From Cyanobacteria bacterium OH_CBB_238 (GTDB lineage Bacteria; Cyanobacteriota; Vampirovibrionia; Gastranaerophilales; Gastranaerophilaceae): a stretch of DNA of 39,095 nt. Where the stretch lies: positions 1-39,095 of the forward strand of contig JAEYQN010000026.1 in the NCBI GenBank assembly GCA_023409995.1, in the 5' to 3' direction. Below the pieces are notes generated by a model, which saw only the letters and a list, made by a program, of their open reading frames with translations, was not told the origin of the DNA and made no database searches. Below, piece after piece: positions 28,565 through 36,931 of this stretch. The position numbers were made by a program, and so were the translations under genes. Every line of letters begins with the position of its first letter. Positions within the stretch are counted from its first letter, which is position 1.

Positions 28565-28858
28565 GTGATTATTGTTAATGTTAACTTCTATCTGAAAGAT
28601 GAATTTATTTCAGATTTTATAAATGTTTTTAATACTTTGTCCAAAATGGTTTGTAAAGAGGATGGTTGTGTTAAATATGAGCTTTACCCGACTCAAGAGA
28701 AGAATACTTTCTTTTTAAATGAAAATTGGGAATCAAGAGAAGCATTAGATGCTCACTTGAAAATGTCTCATATGGTTGATTTTTTCTCATCTACTGAAAA
28801 ATGGTATATAAATCAAACAGAAATAACTGTTTATAGTGCAGAAAAAATTTCATTATAA
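28565..28858 (+). CDS. ABM-fold (YgiN-like) monooxygenase domain protein
   Basis: 97 residues, one antibiotic-biosynthesis-monooxygenase domain: a first strand (MIIVNVNFYLKDEF), CKEDGCVKYELYP, then FFLNENWESREALDAHLKMSHM, with the EXW and AHLXXXH patterns of the family. Such proteins dimerise and act on quinones or other small aromatic substrates, or degrade haem; the substrate here is unknown. It starts at GTG with AAAGGA upstream and is close to nudC and the MarR gene, fitting a redox or electrophile-response cluster. Confidence 0.8.
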   Translation: MIIVNVNFYLKDEFISDFINVFNTLSKMVCKEDGCVKYELYPTQEKNTFFLNENWESREALDAHLKMSHMVDFFSSTEKWYINQTEITVYSAEKISL

Positions 28859-28929
28859 GTACTTGAATACTAGTTCTAATATTTCTATAATAATGTATGC
28901 AGAATTTATAATATAGATATGATAAAGTT

Positions 28930-29373
28930 ATGACATTACAACAAAATACAAACTTATGCAGATGCGCCTGTAGCTCGATAAGAAGAGCAACTAGGGCTGT
29001 TACGCAATTCTATGACAAATTTATGAAGAACACTGGGTTAACAACTCCTCAATTTTCTTTATTGGTTAATATTTATAAATTAGGATCTATATCCGTAAAT
29101 GATCTTGCAGATAAATTGTTGATGGATCAAACAACTGTGACTAGAAATATTACGGTTTTAAAGAAATATAGTTATGTTAGCATCAAAAAAGAAGAGAGTG
29201 ATGCTAGAAAAAAGTTTATTTCGTTAACTAAAGAAGGATTATCAAAAGTTACTGAAATATTACCTTTGTGGGAAAATACACAAATTCAAATAGAAGCGGG
29301 GATTGGCAAGGAGAGATACCAGCTATTTTTAGATGTATTAGATGATATTGAAAAATTAACCATATCAGACTGA
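28930..29373 (+). CDS. MarR-family transcription regulator with N-terminal CxCxC
   Basis: 147 residues. Winged helix-turn-helix core: LTTPQFSLLVNIYKLGSISV, LADKLLMDQTTVTRNITVL as the recognition helix, and the wing KEESDARKKFISLT. MarR proteins act as dimers and usually repress nearby genes until a ligand or oxidant releases them. Cys10, Cys12 and Cys14 in NLCRCACSSIRRA sit just before the first helix and could sense thiol-reactive molecules. The next gene is an Old Yellow Enzyme under a palindromic operator, so it is the likely target. A TATAAT at 28907-28912 lies 17 bases before the ATG; the ribosome site is weak. Confidence 0.85.
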   Translation: MTLQQNTNLCRCACSSIRRATRAVTQFYDKFMKNTGLTTPQFSLLVNIYKLGSISVNDLADKLLMDQTTVTRNITVLKKYSYVSIKKEESDARKKFISLTKEGLSKVTEILPLWENTQIQIEAGIGKERYQLFLDVLDDIEKLTISD

Positions 29374-29509
29374 GGTTGAATTAAATAACTTTAGATGTGT
29401 TTTATTCTTGTCAATTTATTTGCAGGCATGACGAAAATTTAGTGTTTCCAAAAGGTACTGATGTTTAATCTTCATAAGTTTTTACCGCTCTAATTTATGT
29501 TCCAAAGAC

Positions 29510-29538
29510 TTGACAAATCACAACTAACTAATTATTAT
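29510..29538 (+). promoter_or_regulatory. Promoter of the Old Yellow Enzyme gene
   Basis: Perfect TTGACA (29510-29515), 17 bases, TATTAT (29533-29538). The transcript should start near 29545, inside the palindrome described next, leaving about 46 bases of leader with a GAGG site. Confidence 0.7.
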
Positions 29539-29563
29539 ATGTATATACATATAATAATTAGTT
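29526..29563. promoter_or_regulatory. 38-bp perfect palindrome, probable MarR operator
   Basis: The half site AACTAATTATTATATGTAT is followed directly by its exact reverse complement, with no spacer. It covers the -10 box and the expected transcription start of the following gene, a position where a bound protein would block transcription. The length would hold two MarR dimers. It lies 217 bases downstream-of-gene-to-start region between the regulator and the reductase; nothing else is seen in 29374-29509. Confidence 0.7.
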
Positions 29564-29590
29564 TTAGCAAAAAGCAATGGTGAGGTTGTA

Positions 29591-30694
29591 ATGAAAGTAT
29601 TATTTGAAAAAGTAGATCTTGGTGGACTTACAGTAAAAAATCGATTTGTGCGTTCAGCCACTTATGAAGGATTTGCGGATGAAAGTGGGCATCTTACACA
29701 GAAATTATTTAATTTTTATGAAGATATTGCCGCTGGAGGTGCAGGAACCATTATTACAGGGCTTACTCAGGTTTCAAATAGAGAAAAACCATTGCAATCA
29801 CAGATGGCTATTTATGATGATTCGTTTATTTTAGGTTATAAAAAACTTAGAGAAATGGTTCACCGATATGAGGCAAAAATTATTGTTCAATTAGTTGGTC
29901 TTGGTTCTCAAACAACCGTTGATGAAAATAATTCTAGTGTTATGTTTTCCCCGAGCGGTATTGAAGATTTGGGTTCCAATACTAACCCTCAAGAAATGGA
30001 TATAGAAGAAATCTTGCATATTAAGCAGTCATTCAAAAATGCTGCAGTGAGAGCCAAAAAGGCTAGCTTTGATGGAATACAAATTCATGCTGCTCATGGC
30101 TATTTAATTAGCAAATTTCTGACACCATATTACAATCGAAGAACCGACAAATACGGGGGTAATTTAGAAAATCGAGCAAGATTGCTTTTTGAAATATATT
30201 CGGAAATCAGAGAGTCTGTGGGCAAAGATTATCCCGTATTTGTAAAACTAAACTGTGATGATTTTATGGATAATGGATTTAGCTTTGATGAATCAAAATG
30301 GGTTGCTAAGAAATTAGAGGAGTTGGGCGTAAATGCAATTGAATTGAGTGGAGGAAGCGCTTCATCCAGACAAAATGAAGGAGTGGCTAGAAATGCAAGG
30401 CATAAAACAGCTTATTTTATTGATTATGCTACAGAATTGCAAAAAGAGCTGAGCATACCTGTTATTTCTGTTGGTGGACATAGAGATTTCAGTGAAATTA
30501 CTTCGATCTTGAATGAAGGAGTTATTAATTATTTTTCATTATCGCGCCCGATATTGTGTGAGAGCTCCTTAATTAATAGGTGGAACGACGGTGATTTAAG
30601 TCCCTCGAAGTGTTTGTCGTGTAATTCTTGTTTTAAAGGAGGTGGTACTATTTGTATTTTAAACAAACAAAAAAATAAACAATTATTAAACTAA
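29591..30694 (+). CDS. Old Yellow Enzyme-family NADH:flavin oxidoreductase
   Basis: 367 residues, one FMN-binding TIM barrel. Family marks: KNRFVRSATYEG near 16-27, the HxxH pair H166/H169 in IHAAHGYL, and YYNRRTDKYGG near 180-190. The C-terminus keeps four cysteines (C341, C344, C347, C355) in CLSCNSC...C, resembling the 4Fe-4S site of 2,4-dienoyl-CoA reductase relatives, but the second flavin/NADPH domain of those enzymes is missing. OYEs reduce activated C=C bonds and reactive electrophiles. The promoter is overlaid by a perfect palindrome, and a MarR gene is next upstream. Confidence 0.88.
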   Translation: MKVLFEKVDLGGLTVKNRFVRSATYEGFADESGHLTQKLFNFYEDIAAGGAGTIITGLTQVSNREKPLQSQMAIYDDSFILGYKKLREMVHRYEAKIIVQLVGLGSQTTVDENNSSVMFSPSGIEDLGSNTNPQEMDIEEILHIKQSFKNAAVRAKKASFDGIQIHAAHGYLISKFLTPYYNRRTDKYGGNLENRARLLFEIYSEIRESVGKDYPVFVKLNCDDFMDNGFSFDESKWVAKKLEELGVNAIELSGGSASSRQNEGVARNARHKTAYFIDYATELQKELSIPVISVGGHRDFSEITSILNEGVINYFSLSRPILCESSLINRWNDGDLSPSKCLSCNSCFKGGGTICILNKQKNKQLLN

Positions 30695-30704
30695 TCCTAT
30701 AATC

Positions 30705-30738
30705 AAATCAGAGGCTATATTGTTCTAGTCTCTGGTTT
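30705..30738 (+). terminator. Possible terminator after the OYE gene
   Basis: AAATCAGAG pairs with CTCTGGTTT (one G-U), with a further CTA/TAG pairing inside the loop, but the T run after it is short. A second small stem TTAGCT/AGCTAA follows. Weak candidate. Confidence 0.35.
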
Positions 30739-30839
30739 GACTCCCCTTTAGCTTTTTAGCTAACTTATTTATAGACATAGTGGCGAATATAAAATATTTT
30801 AAAATATATTACTATTTAAATAATATTCGGAGCTTATGC

Positions 30840-31235
30840 ATGAGTAAGAAAATTTTAAAATTTAGTTTAATATTTGGGTTGTCATATTTTATTTTAATGT
30901 CGATTGCGCATTTTTTTAGTTTGAAATACCCTTTTCTCTTTATTTATTATGATACTCCGTATTATGCCTATCAAGATAAAATTATTTCATTCTCAGTTTC
31001 TGCATATGTTGCGTTATTTTACTTAGCTTTAAGAGATTATAAAAACATTCCAACTTTATTAACAATTCTTGCCATAACGATTTTAGGATTGGTATATATT
31101 AACTTGTCTCCTGATTTGTTATCTGTTATAGGATTGGACCATTCAATCATCAAATATTGGATACAAACATCTATTATCTCAATATATGTTATAGTTTTAT
31201 TTTTCTTATACAAACGCAATAAGGCTGAACATTAA
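30840..31235 (+). CDS. Small four-helix membrane protein, unknown
   Basis: 131 residues from the ATG at 30840, which has GGAG eight bases ahead; an in-frame GTG at 30780 has none. Four hydrophobic segments are visible: about 8-28, 48-66, 75-93 and 107-126, ending in a basic KRNKAEH. No enzyme motif. It converges on pflA with a gap of 10 bases. No family recognised. Confidence 0.65.
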   Translation: MSKKILKFSLIFGLSYFILMSIAHFFSLKYPFLFIYYDTPYYAYQDKIISFSVSAYVALFYLALRDYKNIPTLLTILAITILGLVYINLSPDLLSVIGLDHSIIKYWIQTSIISIYVIVLFFLYKRNKAEH

Positions 31236-31245
31236 CGCTTAGTTA

Positions 31246-31983
31246 TTAATGTACATTAAATCCATTTTCTTTCAATATTAATATAATATTGTTAATGATA
31301 TTTTGCGGCGGTTTTTTTATGTCATTTAATTCGTATCTTAACCCTAATTCTTCCCATTTATATTTGCCCATTTCGTGATAAGGTAATACTTCTACTTTTT
31401 CTACGTTTGCGTATGCTTTTATGAAATTGGCAAATTTGTGAGCATATTCTTCGCTCTGGTTGTAGCCGTCTACTACTACATATCTAATCCAAGTTTTTAT
31501 GTTCTTTTCATTTAGCAAGGTTAAAAAATTCACGGTTTTTATATTTGATACACCGGTAAGCTTTTTATGCATTTGTGAGTCTATGTGTTTTAGATCAAGT
31601 AGTACTAAATCAGTGTAATCTAGAAGTTCTGATACTTCTTCACCTGGGATAGCATAGCCTGAAGTATCAAGTGCTGTGTGTATACTTAAAGCTTTTAATT
31701 TTTTAAATAATTCTGTTACAAATTTTATTTGCATTAGTGGTTCTCCACCAGAGACAGTTACGCCACCTCCAGAGAAATCAAAAAAGTCTTTATATTTTTT
31801 GATTTTTTCTACTAATTCATCAATATTTGTTTCTGAGCCATCTGTTGAGCACCAACAGTCTGGGTTGTGGCAATACTTGCAACGTAAAGCACAACCCTGC
31901 ATAAAAACTACGAATCGAATCCCTGGGCCATCAACGGTTCCACCTGTTTCTATTGAATGAATTCGACCTTTTATTTTTTTCAC
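31246..31983 (-). CDS. pflA: Pyruvate formate-lyase activating enzyme
   Basis: 245 residues, the expected length. The radical SAM motif CALRCKYC gives C31, C35, C38, with DGPGIR before it and SGGEPL as the SAM-binding GGE motif. The enzyme makes the glycyl radical on PflB. It starts at a GTG 28 bases after the pflB stop, with only a weak ribosome site, and is likely on the pflB transcript. Confidence 0.95.
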   Translation of the reverse strand: MKKIKGRIHSIETGGTVDGPGIRFVVFMQGCALRCKYCHNPDCWCSTDGSETNIDELVEKIKKYKDFFDFSGGGVTVSGGEPLMQIKFVTELFKKLKALSIHTALDTSGYAIPGEEVSELLDYTDLVLLDLKHIDSQMHKKLTGVSNIKTVNFLTLLNEKNIKTWIRYVVVDGYNQSEEYAHKFANFIKAYANVEKVEVLPYHEMGKYKWEELGLRYELNDIKKPPQNIINNIILILKENGFNVH

Positions 31984-32011
31984 TGCAAAAACTTTCTGTT
32001 GGTTTTATTTT

Positions 32012-34279
32012 CTATATTCTTTCATGGAATGTTCTTGAAATTACGTCGAGTTGTTGTTCTCTAGTTAATTTAATGAAGTTAACAGCATAACCTGATACCC
32101 TAACTGTAAGTTGCGGATAGTTCTCAGGGTGCTCCATTGCGTCTTGCAATACTTCTCTGTTGAGAATATTTACATTTATGTGCTGTCCGCCATTTTTTAT
32201 GTAGCCATCTAATAAAGCAGATAGATTTGTTACCCTGTTCTCTAAAGTTTTTCCCATAGATTCCGGAATGGCAGAGAAGGTGTTGGAAATTCCATCTTGG
32301 GCACATTCAAAAGGTAGTTTTGCTACAGAGCTTATTGATGCAAGGGCTCCACAACAATCTCTTCCGTGCAGCGGATTTGCACCTGGCGCAAAAGGTGTTC
32401 CTAATTTTCTACCATCAGGCGTTGCTCCTGTTTTTTTACCGTAAACTACATTGGATGTAATTGTTAGGATCGATTGGGTGTGAACAGAATTTCTATATGT
32501 TTCACATTTTTCCAATTTTTCCATGAAGGTTCTAACTAATTCTGTTGCAATTGAGTCTACTTGATCTTCGTTGTTTCCATACTGAGGATATTCTCCTTCG
32601 ATTTCAAAGTCTATTGCAATACCTTTATCGTTTCTAATAGGTTTGACTTTTGCATATTTGATTGCAGACAGAGAATCTACTACAATAGAGAAACCAGCAA
32701 TCCCAAGTCCAAGGCGTCTTTCTACATCTTTATCATGTAGTGCCATTTGAGCTTTTTCATAGCTGTATTTATCATGCATATAGTGAATGGTATTTAGAGC
32801 GTTTACGTATACTTTTGCAAGCCAGTCCATCATTGCATCAAATTTTTCACAAACTTCATCGTAGTTCAGAAACTCTGAGGTGATAGGTTCAAAACCATCA
32901 ACAACTTTGTCCTGTGATTTTTCATCCATACCACCATTTATTGCGTATAGTAATGCTTTTGCTAGATTTGCTCTAGCTCCAAAAAATTGCATTTGTTTTC
33001 CAATTTTCATTGGAGACACGCAACAAGCAATCCCGTAGTCGTCTCCAAAATATTCTCTCATCAAATCATCATTTTCATATTGAATTGATGAAGTTTCTAT
33101 AGAAACTTTTGCACAGAATCGTTTGAATGATTCTGGCAGGTTATTTGACCATAAAACAGTTAGGTTTGGTTCTGGAGCTGGGCCTAAATTATATAATGTG
33201 TTTAAAATTCTGAATGAATTTTTTGTAACCAAGGTTCTTCCATCGTCTGCCATACCGCCGATTGCTTCAGTTACCCAAACAGGGTCTCCGCTAAATAGTT
33301 CATTGTATTCCGGTGTGCGCAAAAATCTTACCAAACGTAATTTTATTACAAAATCGTCTATAAGTTCTTGGGCTTCACATTCTGACAGAACTCCATTATT
33401 CATATCTCTTTGAATATAAACGTCTAAGAATGTGGAAACTCTGCCTATAGACATCGCTGCACCATTTTGGTCTTTTATTGCTGCTAGATATGCAAAGTAA
33501 GTCCACTGTATAGCTTCTTTTGCATTTTGTGCAGGTTTTGAGATGTCATGTCCATAAGATTCTGCCATTTTTTTCATTGCCTGAAGAGCTCTTATTTGTT
33601 CGGATAATTCTTCTCTTTCTCTTATTGTTTCTGCTGTTAAAGCACTATGGTCGCTACTTATTTTTTGTTGTTTTTTATCTGCTATAAGTCTGTCAATACC
33701 ATATAGTGCCACTCTTCTATAATCGCCAATAATTCTTCCTCTGCCATAAGCATCAGGAAGCCCTGTAATAATACCACTTTTTCGGCAAGCTCTTATTTCA
33801 GGTGTATAAGCATCAAAAACTCCATCATTATGGGTTTTTACATATTCGTTGAATGCTTTATCTATTTGAGGGTCAATAGTGATTCCATATGCTTCGCAAG
33901 AAGCTTCTACCATCCTATAACCGCCATAAGGCATTATAGCTCTTTTAAGAGGTGAATCGGTTTGAAGTCCGACAATAAGTTCGTTAGTCTGATCAATATA
34001 TCCTGCTCCATGAGACGTGATAGAAGAAACTATGTCCGTGTCACAATCTAACAGTCCATTGTTTTCTCTTTCTTGCTTCATTAGTTTTAAAACTTTATCC
34101 CAGATAGAAAGAGTTCTATCCGTTGCGGTTTCTAAAAAGTTATCTTCACCTTCATAAGGAGTGTAATTTTTTTGTATAAAGTCTTGAACATTTATATTAT
34201 TTGTCCAGTCCCCTTGGGTAAAATTTTTCCAAGCTTCTTCTGAAACATTTTTCTTAATATTTTCTTCTATAGTTGGCAT
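32012..34279 (-). CDS. pflB: Formate C-acetyltransferase (pyruvate formate-lyase)
   Basis: 755 residues. The paired catalytic cysteines C419-C420 lie in GIACCVSPM (E. coli C418-C419), and the glycyl radical site is G730 in RVSGYAV near the C-terminus (E. coli G734). It splits pyruvate with CoA to acetyl-CoA and formate in anaerobic metabolism. The ATG at 34279 with AAGGAC upstream is preferred to the adjacent in-frame TTG. pflA follows on the same strand. The 290 bases upstream hold divergent promoters for this gene and the EndoQ-like gene; I see a TATAAT-containing palindromic stretch near 34397 but no clear FNR-type site. Confidence 0.97.
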   Translation of the reverse strand: MPTIEENIKKNVSEEAWKNFTQGDWTNNINVQDFIQKNYTPYEGEDNFLETATDRTLSIWDKVLKLMKQERENNGLLDCDTDIVSSITSHGAGYIDQTNELIVGLQTDSPLKRAIMPYGGYRMVEASCEAYGITIDPQIDKAFNEYVKTHNDGVFDAYTPEIRACRKSGIITGLPDAYGRGRIIGDYRRVALYGIDRLIADKKQQKISSDHSALTAETIREREELSEQIRALQAMKKMAESYGHDISKPAQNAKEAIQWTYFAYLAAIKDQNGAAMSIGRVSTFLDVYIQRDMNNGVLSECEAQELIDDFVIKLRLVRFLRTPEYNELFSGDPVWVTEAIGGMADDGRTLVTKNSFRILNTLYNLGPAPEPNLTVLWSNNLPESFKRFCAKVSIETSSIQYENDDLMREYFGDDYGIACCVSPMKIGKQMQFFGARANLAKALLYAINGGMDEKSQDKVVDGFEPITSEFLNYDEVCEKFDAMMDWLAKVYVNALNTIHYMHDKYSYEKAQMALHDKDVERRLGLGIAGFSIVVDSLSAIKYAKVKPIRNDKGIAIDFEIEGEYPQYGNNEDQVDSIATELVRTFMEKLEKCETYRNSVHTQSILTITSNVVYGKKTGATPDGRKLGTPFAPGANPLHGRDCCGALASISSVAKLPFECAQDGISNTFSAIPESMGKTLENRVTNLSALLDGYIKNGGQHINVNILNREVLQDAMEHPENYPQLTVRVSGYAVNFIKLTREQQLDVISRTFHERI

Positions 34280-34569
34280 CAATAAGTCCTTTCTATAAAG
34301 TTGGTTAACATAAAATATAATAAAACTGAAAATCTATATTATTTAAATCCTTATATTACAGGTCATTTTTATATGCAGAATTATTATTACTGCTAATATT
34401 ATAATAGATCATGCCCGTATTTGCCTAGTAATTGAGTTATATAGCTTTATATAGCTTAAAAGAAAGACCAAGAATGATTTTGGAATAAGTCTATAGGTTT
34501 GATTCGCACTTGTATTGAATAAAAAGGACAATTTGCTTATTATTTTAGTATATAAGTTTAGGAATTTTT

Positions 34570-35808
34570 ATGGCATTTTATGCAGACCTTCATTTACATT
34601 CTAAATATTCAAGGGCAACAAGCAAAAATTTGACGCTAGAAGAACTTGCTATTTGGGCTCAAAAAAAAGGTGTCAGTGTCATTGCCACAGGGGATTTTAC
34701 CCATCCTGCTTGGTTTGCTGAAATTAAAGAGAAGCTTGTTCCTGAAGGAAATGGGCTTTTTCGATTGAGAGATGATATTGCTGAACATATATTGGATTCA
34801 GGTAGAATTGTTAGATTTATGCTTTCTGTTGAAATCTCTACAATATATAAAAAGTGGGATAAAACTAGAAAAATTCATCATCTTGTTTTTATGCCAGATT
34901 TAAAAGCCGCTGAAAAATTTAGAGTGAAACTTAGCTCTTTGGGTAATATTGCTTCTGATGGACGCCCTATCATAGGTCTTGATTCTCGAAGCCTTCTTGA
35001 GATTACTCTTGAATCAGGACAAGAAGCTCATCTTATACCAGCCCATATATGGACTCCGTGGTTTTCTGTCTTGGGCTCAAAATCAGGCTTTGACTCTATA
35101 GAAGATTGTTATGAAGACCTTTCTCCATATATATTTGCTCTTGAGACAGGTTTGTCGTCAGACCCGGAAATGAACTGGAGAGTCTCAAGTCTGGATAAGT
35201 ATAGACTAGTCTCTAATTCAGATGCGCATTCTCCTTCAAAAATGGCTCGAGAGGCTACTATTTTTGATAGTGATATTGATTATTTTAGTATATTTAATGC
35301 TCTGAAAACAGGGAATGGGTACGTTGGTACAGTGGAATTCTTTCCAGAGGAAGGAAAATATTTTGAAGATGGGCATAGAAAATGCAATATTCACTTAACT
35401 CCAGCTGAAACTAAAAAACACAATGGAATTTGTCCTGTTTGTAATAAACCACTGACGATAGGTGTTTTGAATAGAATTAACGAATTAGCAGATAAAGAAG
35501 CAGGAGCTCCACCACCATTGACCGCAGGTAAATCATATATCTTAATTCCATTACAGGAAATTCTTTCGGAGGTAATGCAAGTTGGCGTTTCGAGTAAAGC
35601 TGTTTCTAACATGTATGAAAAACTGATTAAAGATTTAGGTGCTGAGTTGTCAATCTTACAAGACATACCTATTGCGGAGATATCTAAAGCTGTTTCCCCA
35701 ATTCTCGGAGAAGGAATTTCAAGGTTAAGAAAAGGAAAAGTTATCAGAACTGCAGGATTTGACGGAGAATATGGCACTATAAAGCTTTTTGAATCCAGAG
35801 AATTGTGA
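34570..35808 (+). CDS. Endonuclease Q-like PHP-domain nuclease
   Basis: 412 residues, close to the archaeal enzyme. PHP metal ligands are visible: H8 and H10 in DLHLHSKYS, D42, E88, H154 and H159 in HLIPAHIWTPW, D218 and H220 in SNSDAH. A zinc-binding insert follows with C272, C288 and C291 (NGICPVCNKPLT), then a C-terminal DNA-binding part including GKVIRTAGFDGEYG. EndoQ nicks DNA 5' of deaminated bases such as uracil and hypoxanthine; it is best known from archaea and sparsely present in bacteria. Monocistronic; it converges on a small HTH gene seven bases away. Confidence 0.8.
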   Translation: MAFYADLHLHSKYSRATSKNLTLEELAIWAQKKGVSVIATGDFTHPAWFAEIKEKLVPEGNGLFRLRDDIAEHILDSGRIVRFMLSVEISTIYKKWDKTRKIHHLVFMPDLKAAEKFRVKLSSLGNIASDGRPIIGLDSRSLLEITLESGQEAHLIPAHIWTPWFSVLGSKSGFDSIEDCYEDLSPYIFALETGLSSDPEMNWRVSSLDKYRLVSNSDAHSPSKMAREATIFDSDIDYFSIFNALKTGNGYVGTVEFFPEEGKYFEDGHRKCNIHLTPAETKKHNGICPVCNKPLTIGVLNRINELADKEAGAPPPLTAGKSYILIPLQEILSEVMQVGVSSKAVSNMYEKLIKDLGAELSILQDIPIAEISKAVSPILGEGISRLRKGKVIRTAGFDGEYGTIKLFESREL

Positions 35809-35815
35809 ATGTAGA

Positions 35816-36028
35816 CTAATTACTCTTCTTTTCGATTTGAATTTTGTAGCCTAATATTTCGGTTATGTCTTCAAATTCTTGCAACTTTAAGGAATTTCGT
35901 GAAAGTTTGCTGGATAAAGTTTGTAATGGAATTGTTTTTCCTGTCTTTTTGCCCAAAAGTGAAGCTAATTCTTTTAATGTGATGTTTTCTTTTGCTAATA
36001 GTATTTTTACGTGTTCTTTAGAAGACAT
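35816..36028 (-). CDS. Small helix-turn-helix protein, copy 1
   Basis: 70 residues, all helical. The pattern (ITLKELASLLGKKTGKT, then PLQTLSSKLSRNSL, then FEDITEILGYKIQI) is that of a Cro/XRE-like small DNA-binding domain, close to DUF6471-type proteins. It is 31/67 identical to the protein at 36374-36580. The GTGAGGAAAA site precedes the ATG. It diverges from the small Lys-rich gene at 36182 across a region with an inverted repeat, suggesting that it regulates this pair. Confidence 0.7.
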   Translation of the reverse strand: MSSKEHVKILLAKENITLKELASLLGKKTGKTIPLQTLSSKLSRNSLKLQEFEDITEILGYKIQIEKKSN

Positions 36029-36081
36029 TTTTCCTCACATAGTATGCATTATCAATATTATTATAATTATTTGCGGATAAA

Positions 36082-36140
36082 TTGACATATATTGTATTTT
36101 GGTGTAATTTTATACGTATATTGAGTATTAATACGCATAA
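36082..36140. promoter_or_regulatory. Promoter and inverted repeat between module-1 genes
   Basis: TTGACA (36082-36087) with a weak TAATTT 17 bases on could drive the rightward small gene. Just after it, TTATACGTAT (36110-36119) and ATACGCATAA (36131-36140) form an inverted repeat with 9 of 10 positions matching and an 11-base gap, a probable operator for the adjacent HTH protein. Confidence 0.5.
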
Positions 36141-36181
36141 TTGGGAAATTATATTAAGCTAACTTAACAAGAGGTATTATA

Positions 36182-36358
36182 ATGAATAAAAAGAAAAAAT
36201 TGGCAGAAAATAGCAAAGAAGCCTCAGCTCAAATTCTTGAAATAAAGGCTATTTTAATAGCTCTGTCAGATTTAGAGCAATCAATGGCCATCCAAAAAAT
36301 TAAAAAAGTGTTTTATTGCATTGAAGAAAGTAGGCAAATAGTGGACAGAATTGGTTAA
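36182..36358 (+). CDS. Tiny Lys-rich helical protein, copy 1
   Basis: 58 residues, ATG with AAGAGG upstream. The N-terminus is very basic (MNKKKKLAENSKEA) and is followed by a helix (SAQILEIKAILIALSDLEQS) and a second helix (KKVFYCIEESRQIV). No known domain. Its first 101 bases match the copy at 36721 at 97 positions, while the rest carries a nine-residue deletion relative to it. Divergent to HTH copy 1 and convergent with HTH copy 2. Function unknown; the basic start could bind nucleic acid. Confidence 0.65.
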   Translation: MNKKKKLAENSKEASAQILEIKAILIALSDLEQSMAIQKIKKVFYCIEESRQIVDRIG

Positions 36359-36373
36359 TGTATTTCTAGTAAA

Positions 36374-36580
36374 TTATTCTTTTTCGAGTTTGATCTTATA
36401 TCCTAATATTTCAATTATAGATTTAAACTCATCATACCTTAATGTGTTGTTAGTTAATTTTTGCGAAATTGTCTTAACTGTGTAATTTTTACCTGTTTTG
36501 TTTGTCATTTCTTGAGCCATTTTTGTTATAGTAAAACTTTCCCTTGCTAGTAAGCTTTTGATATCTTCACGTGTTGCCAT
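36374..36580 (-). CDS. Small helix-turn-helix protein, copy 2
   Basis: 68 residues, the same fold as the protein at 35816-36028: FTITKMAQEMTNKTGKN, TVKTISQKLTNNTL, then FKSIIEILGYKIKLEKE. The two share about 46 percent identity; the conserved parts are the N-terminal helix and the ILGYKI end, while the likely recognition region differs (LQTLSSKLSRN against VKTISQKLTNN). A strong GGAGG site precedes the ATG. Divergent from the small gene at 36721. Confidence 0.7.
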   Translation of the reverse strand: MATREDIKSLLARESFTITKMAQEMTNKTGKNYTVKTISQKLTNNTLRYDEFKSIIEILGYKIKLEKE

Positions 36581-36622
36581 TTTTCCTCCTTTTGAGGATC
36601 ATTATATCTTTTTATGGAAAAA

Positions 36623-36672
36623 TTGACTTTTATAAGGAATTTTCTTATACTTATTCTATAAATATAAGGAAT
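36623..36672. promoter_or_regulatory. Promoter and TATAAGGAAT repeats between module-2 genes
   Basis: A good promoter, TTGACT (36623-36628), 17 bases, TATACT (36646-36651), faces the small gene. TATAAGGAAT occurs at 36631-36640 and 36663-36672, 32 bases apart, with an inverted CTTATA at 36644-36649. These differ from the repeats in the first module, as expected if each HTH protein has its own operator. Confidence 0.55.
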
Positions 36673-36720
36673 GTTATCTTTATTTATGGAATATTGTAAA
36701 AGGCAAAGGAGAAAATATCT

Positions 36721-36924
36721 ATGTATAAAAAGAAAAAATTGGCAAAAAATAGCAAAGAAGCCTCAGCTCAAATTCTCGAAATAAAGGCTATTTTAACAGC
36801 TCTGTCAGATTTAGAGCAATCTGACTACCCTGCAAATATCTTAATAGATATGGCAACTAAAAAAATTAAAAAAGTATTTTATTATTTAGAAAAAAATAGA
36901 CAAATGATGAACCTAATTGATTAA
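36721..36924 (+). CDS. Tiny Lys-rich helical protein, copy 2
   Basis: 67 residues; begins MYKKKKLAKNSKEASAQILE and keeps DYPANILIDMAT, which copy 1 lacks. Ends KKVFYYLEKNRQMMNLID. AAAGGAGAAAA ribosome site. Near-identical DNA to copy 1 at the 5' end, divergent at the 3' end. Convergent with mscL with a seven-base gap. No family recognised. Confidence 0.68.
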   Translation: MYKKKKLAKNSKEASAQILEIKAILTALSDLEQSDYPANILIDMATKKIKKVFYYLEKNRQMMNLID

Positions 36925-36931
36925 TGTTTAT

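Noticed and set aside
28884..28917. Second MarR operator before the regulator gene itself
   Set aside because: TCTATA and TATAGA flank a TATAAT, but the arms are only six bases and do not match the 38-bp palindrome well enough to call a shared site.
34280..34569. FNR-type site for anaerobic control of pflB
   Set aside because: I found no convincing TTGAT-N4-ATCAA pattern in the 290 bases; only AT-rich palindromic scraps and a duplicated TATATAGCTT near 34440.
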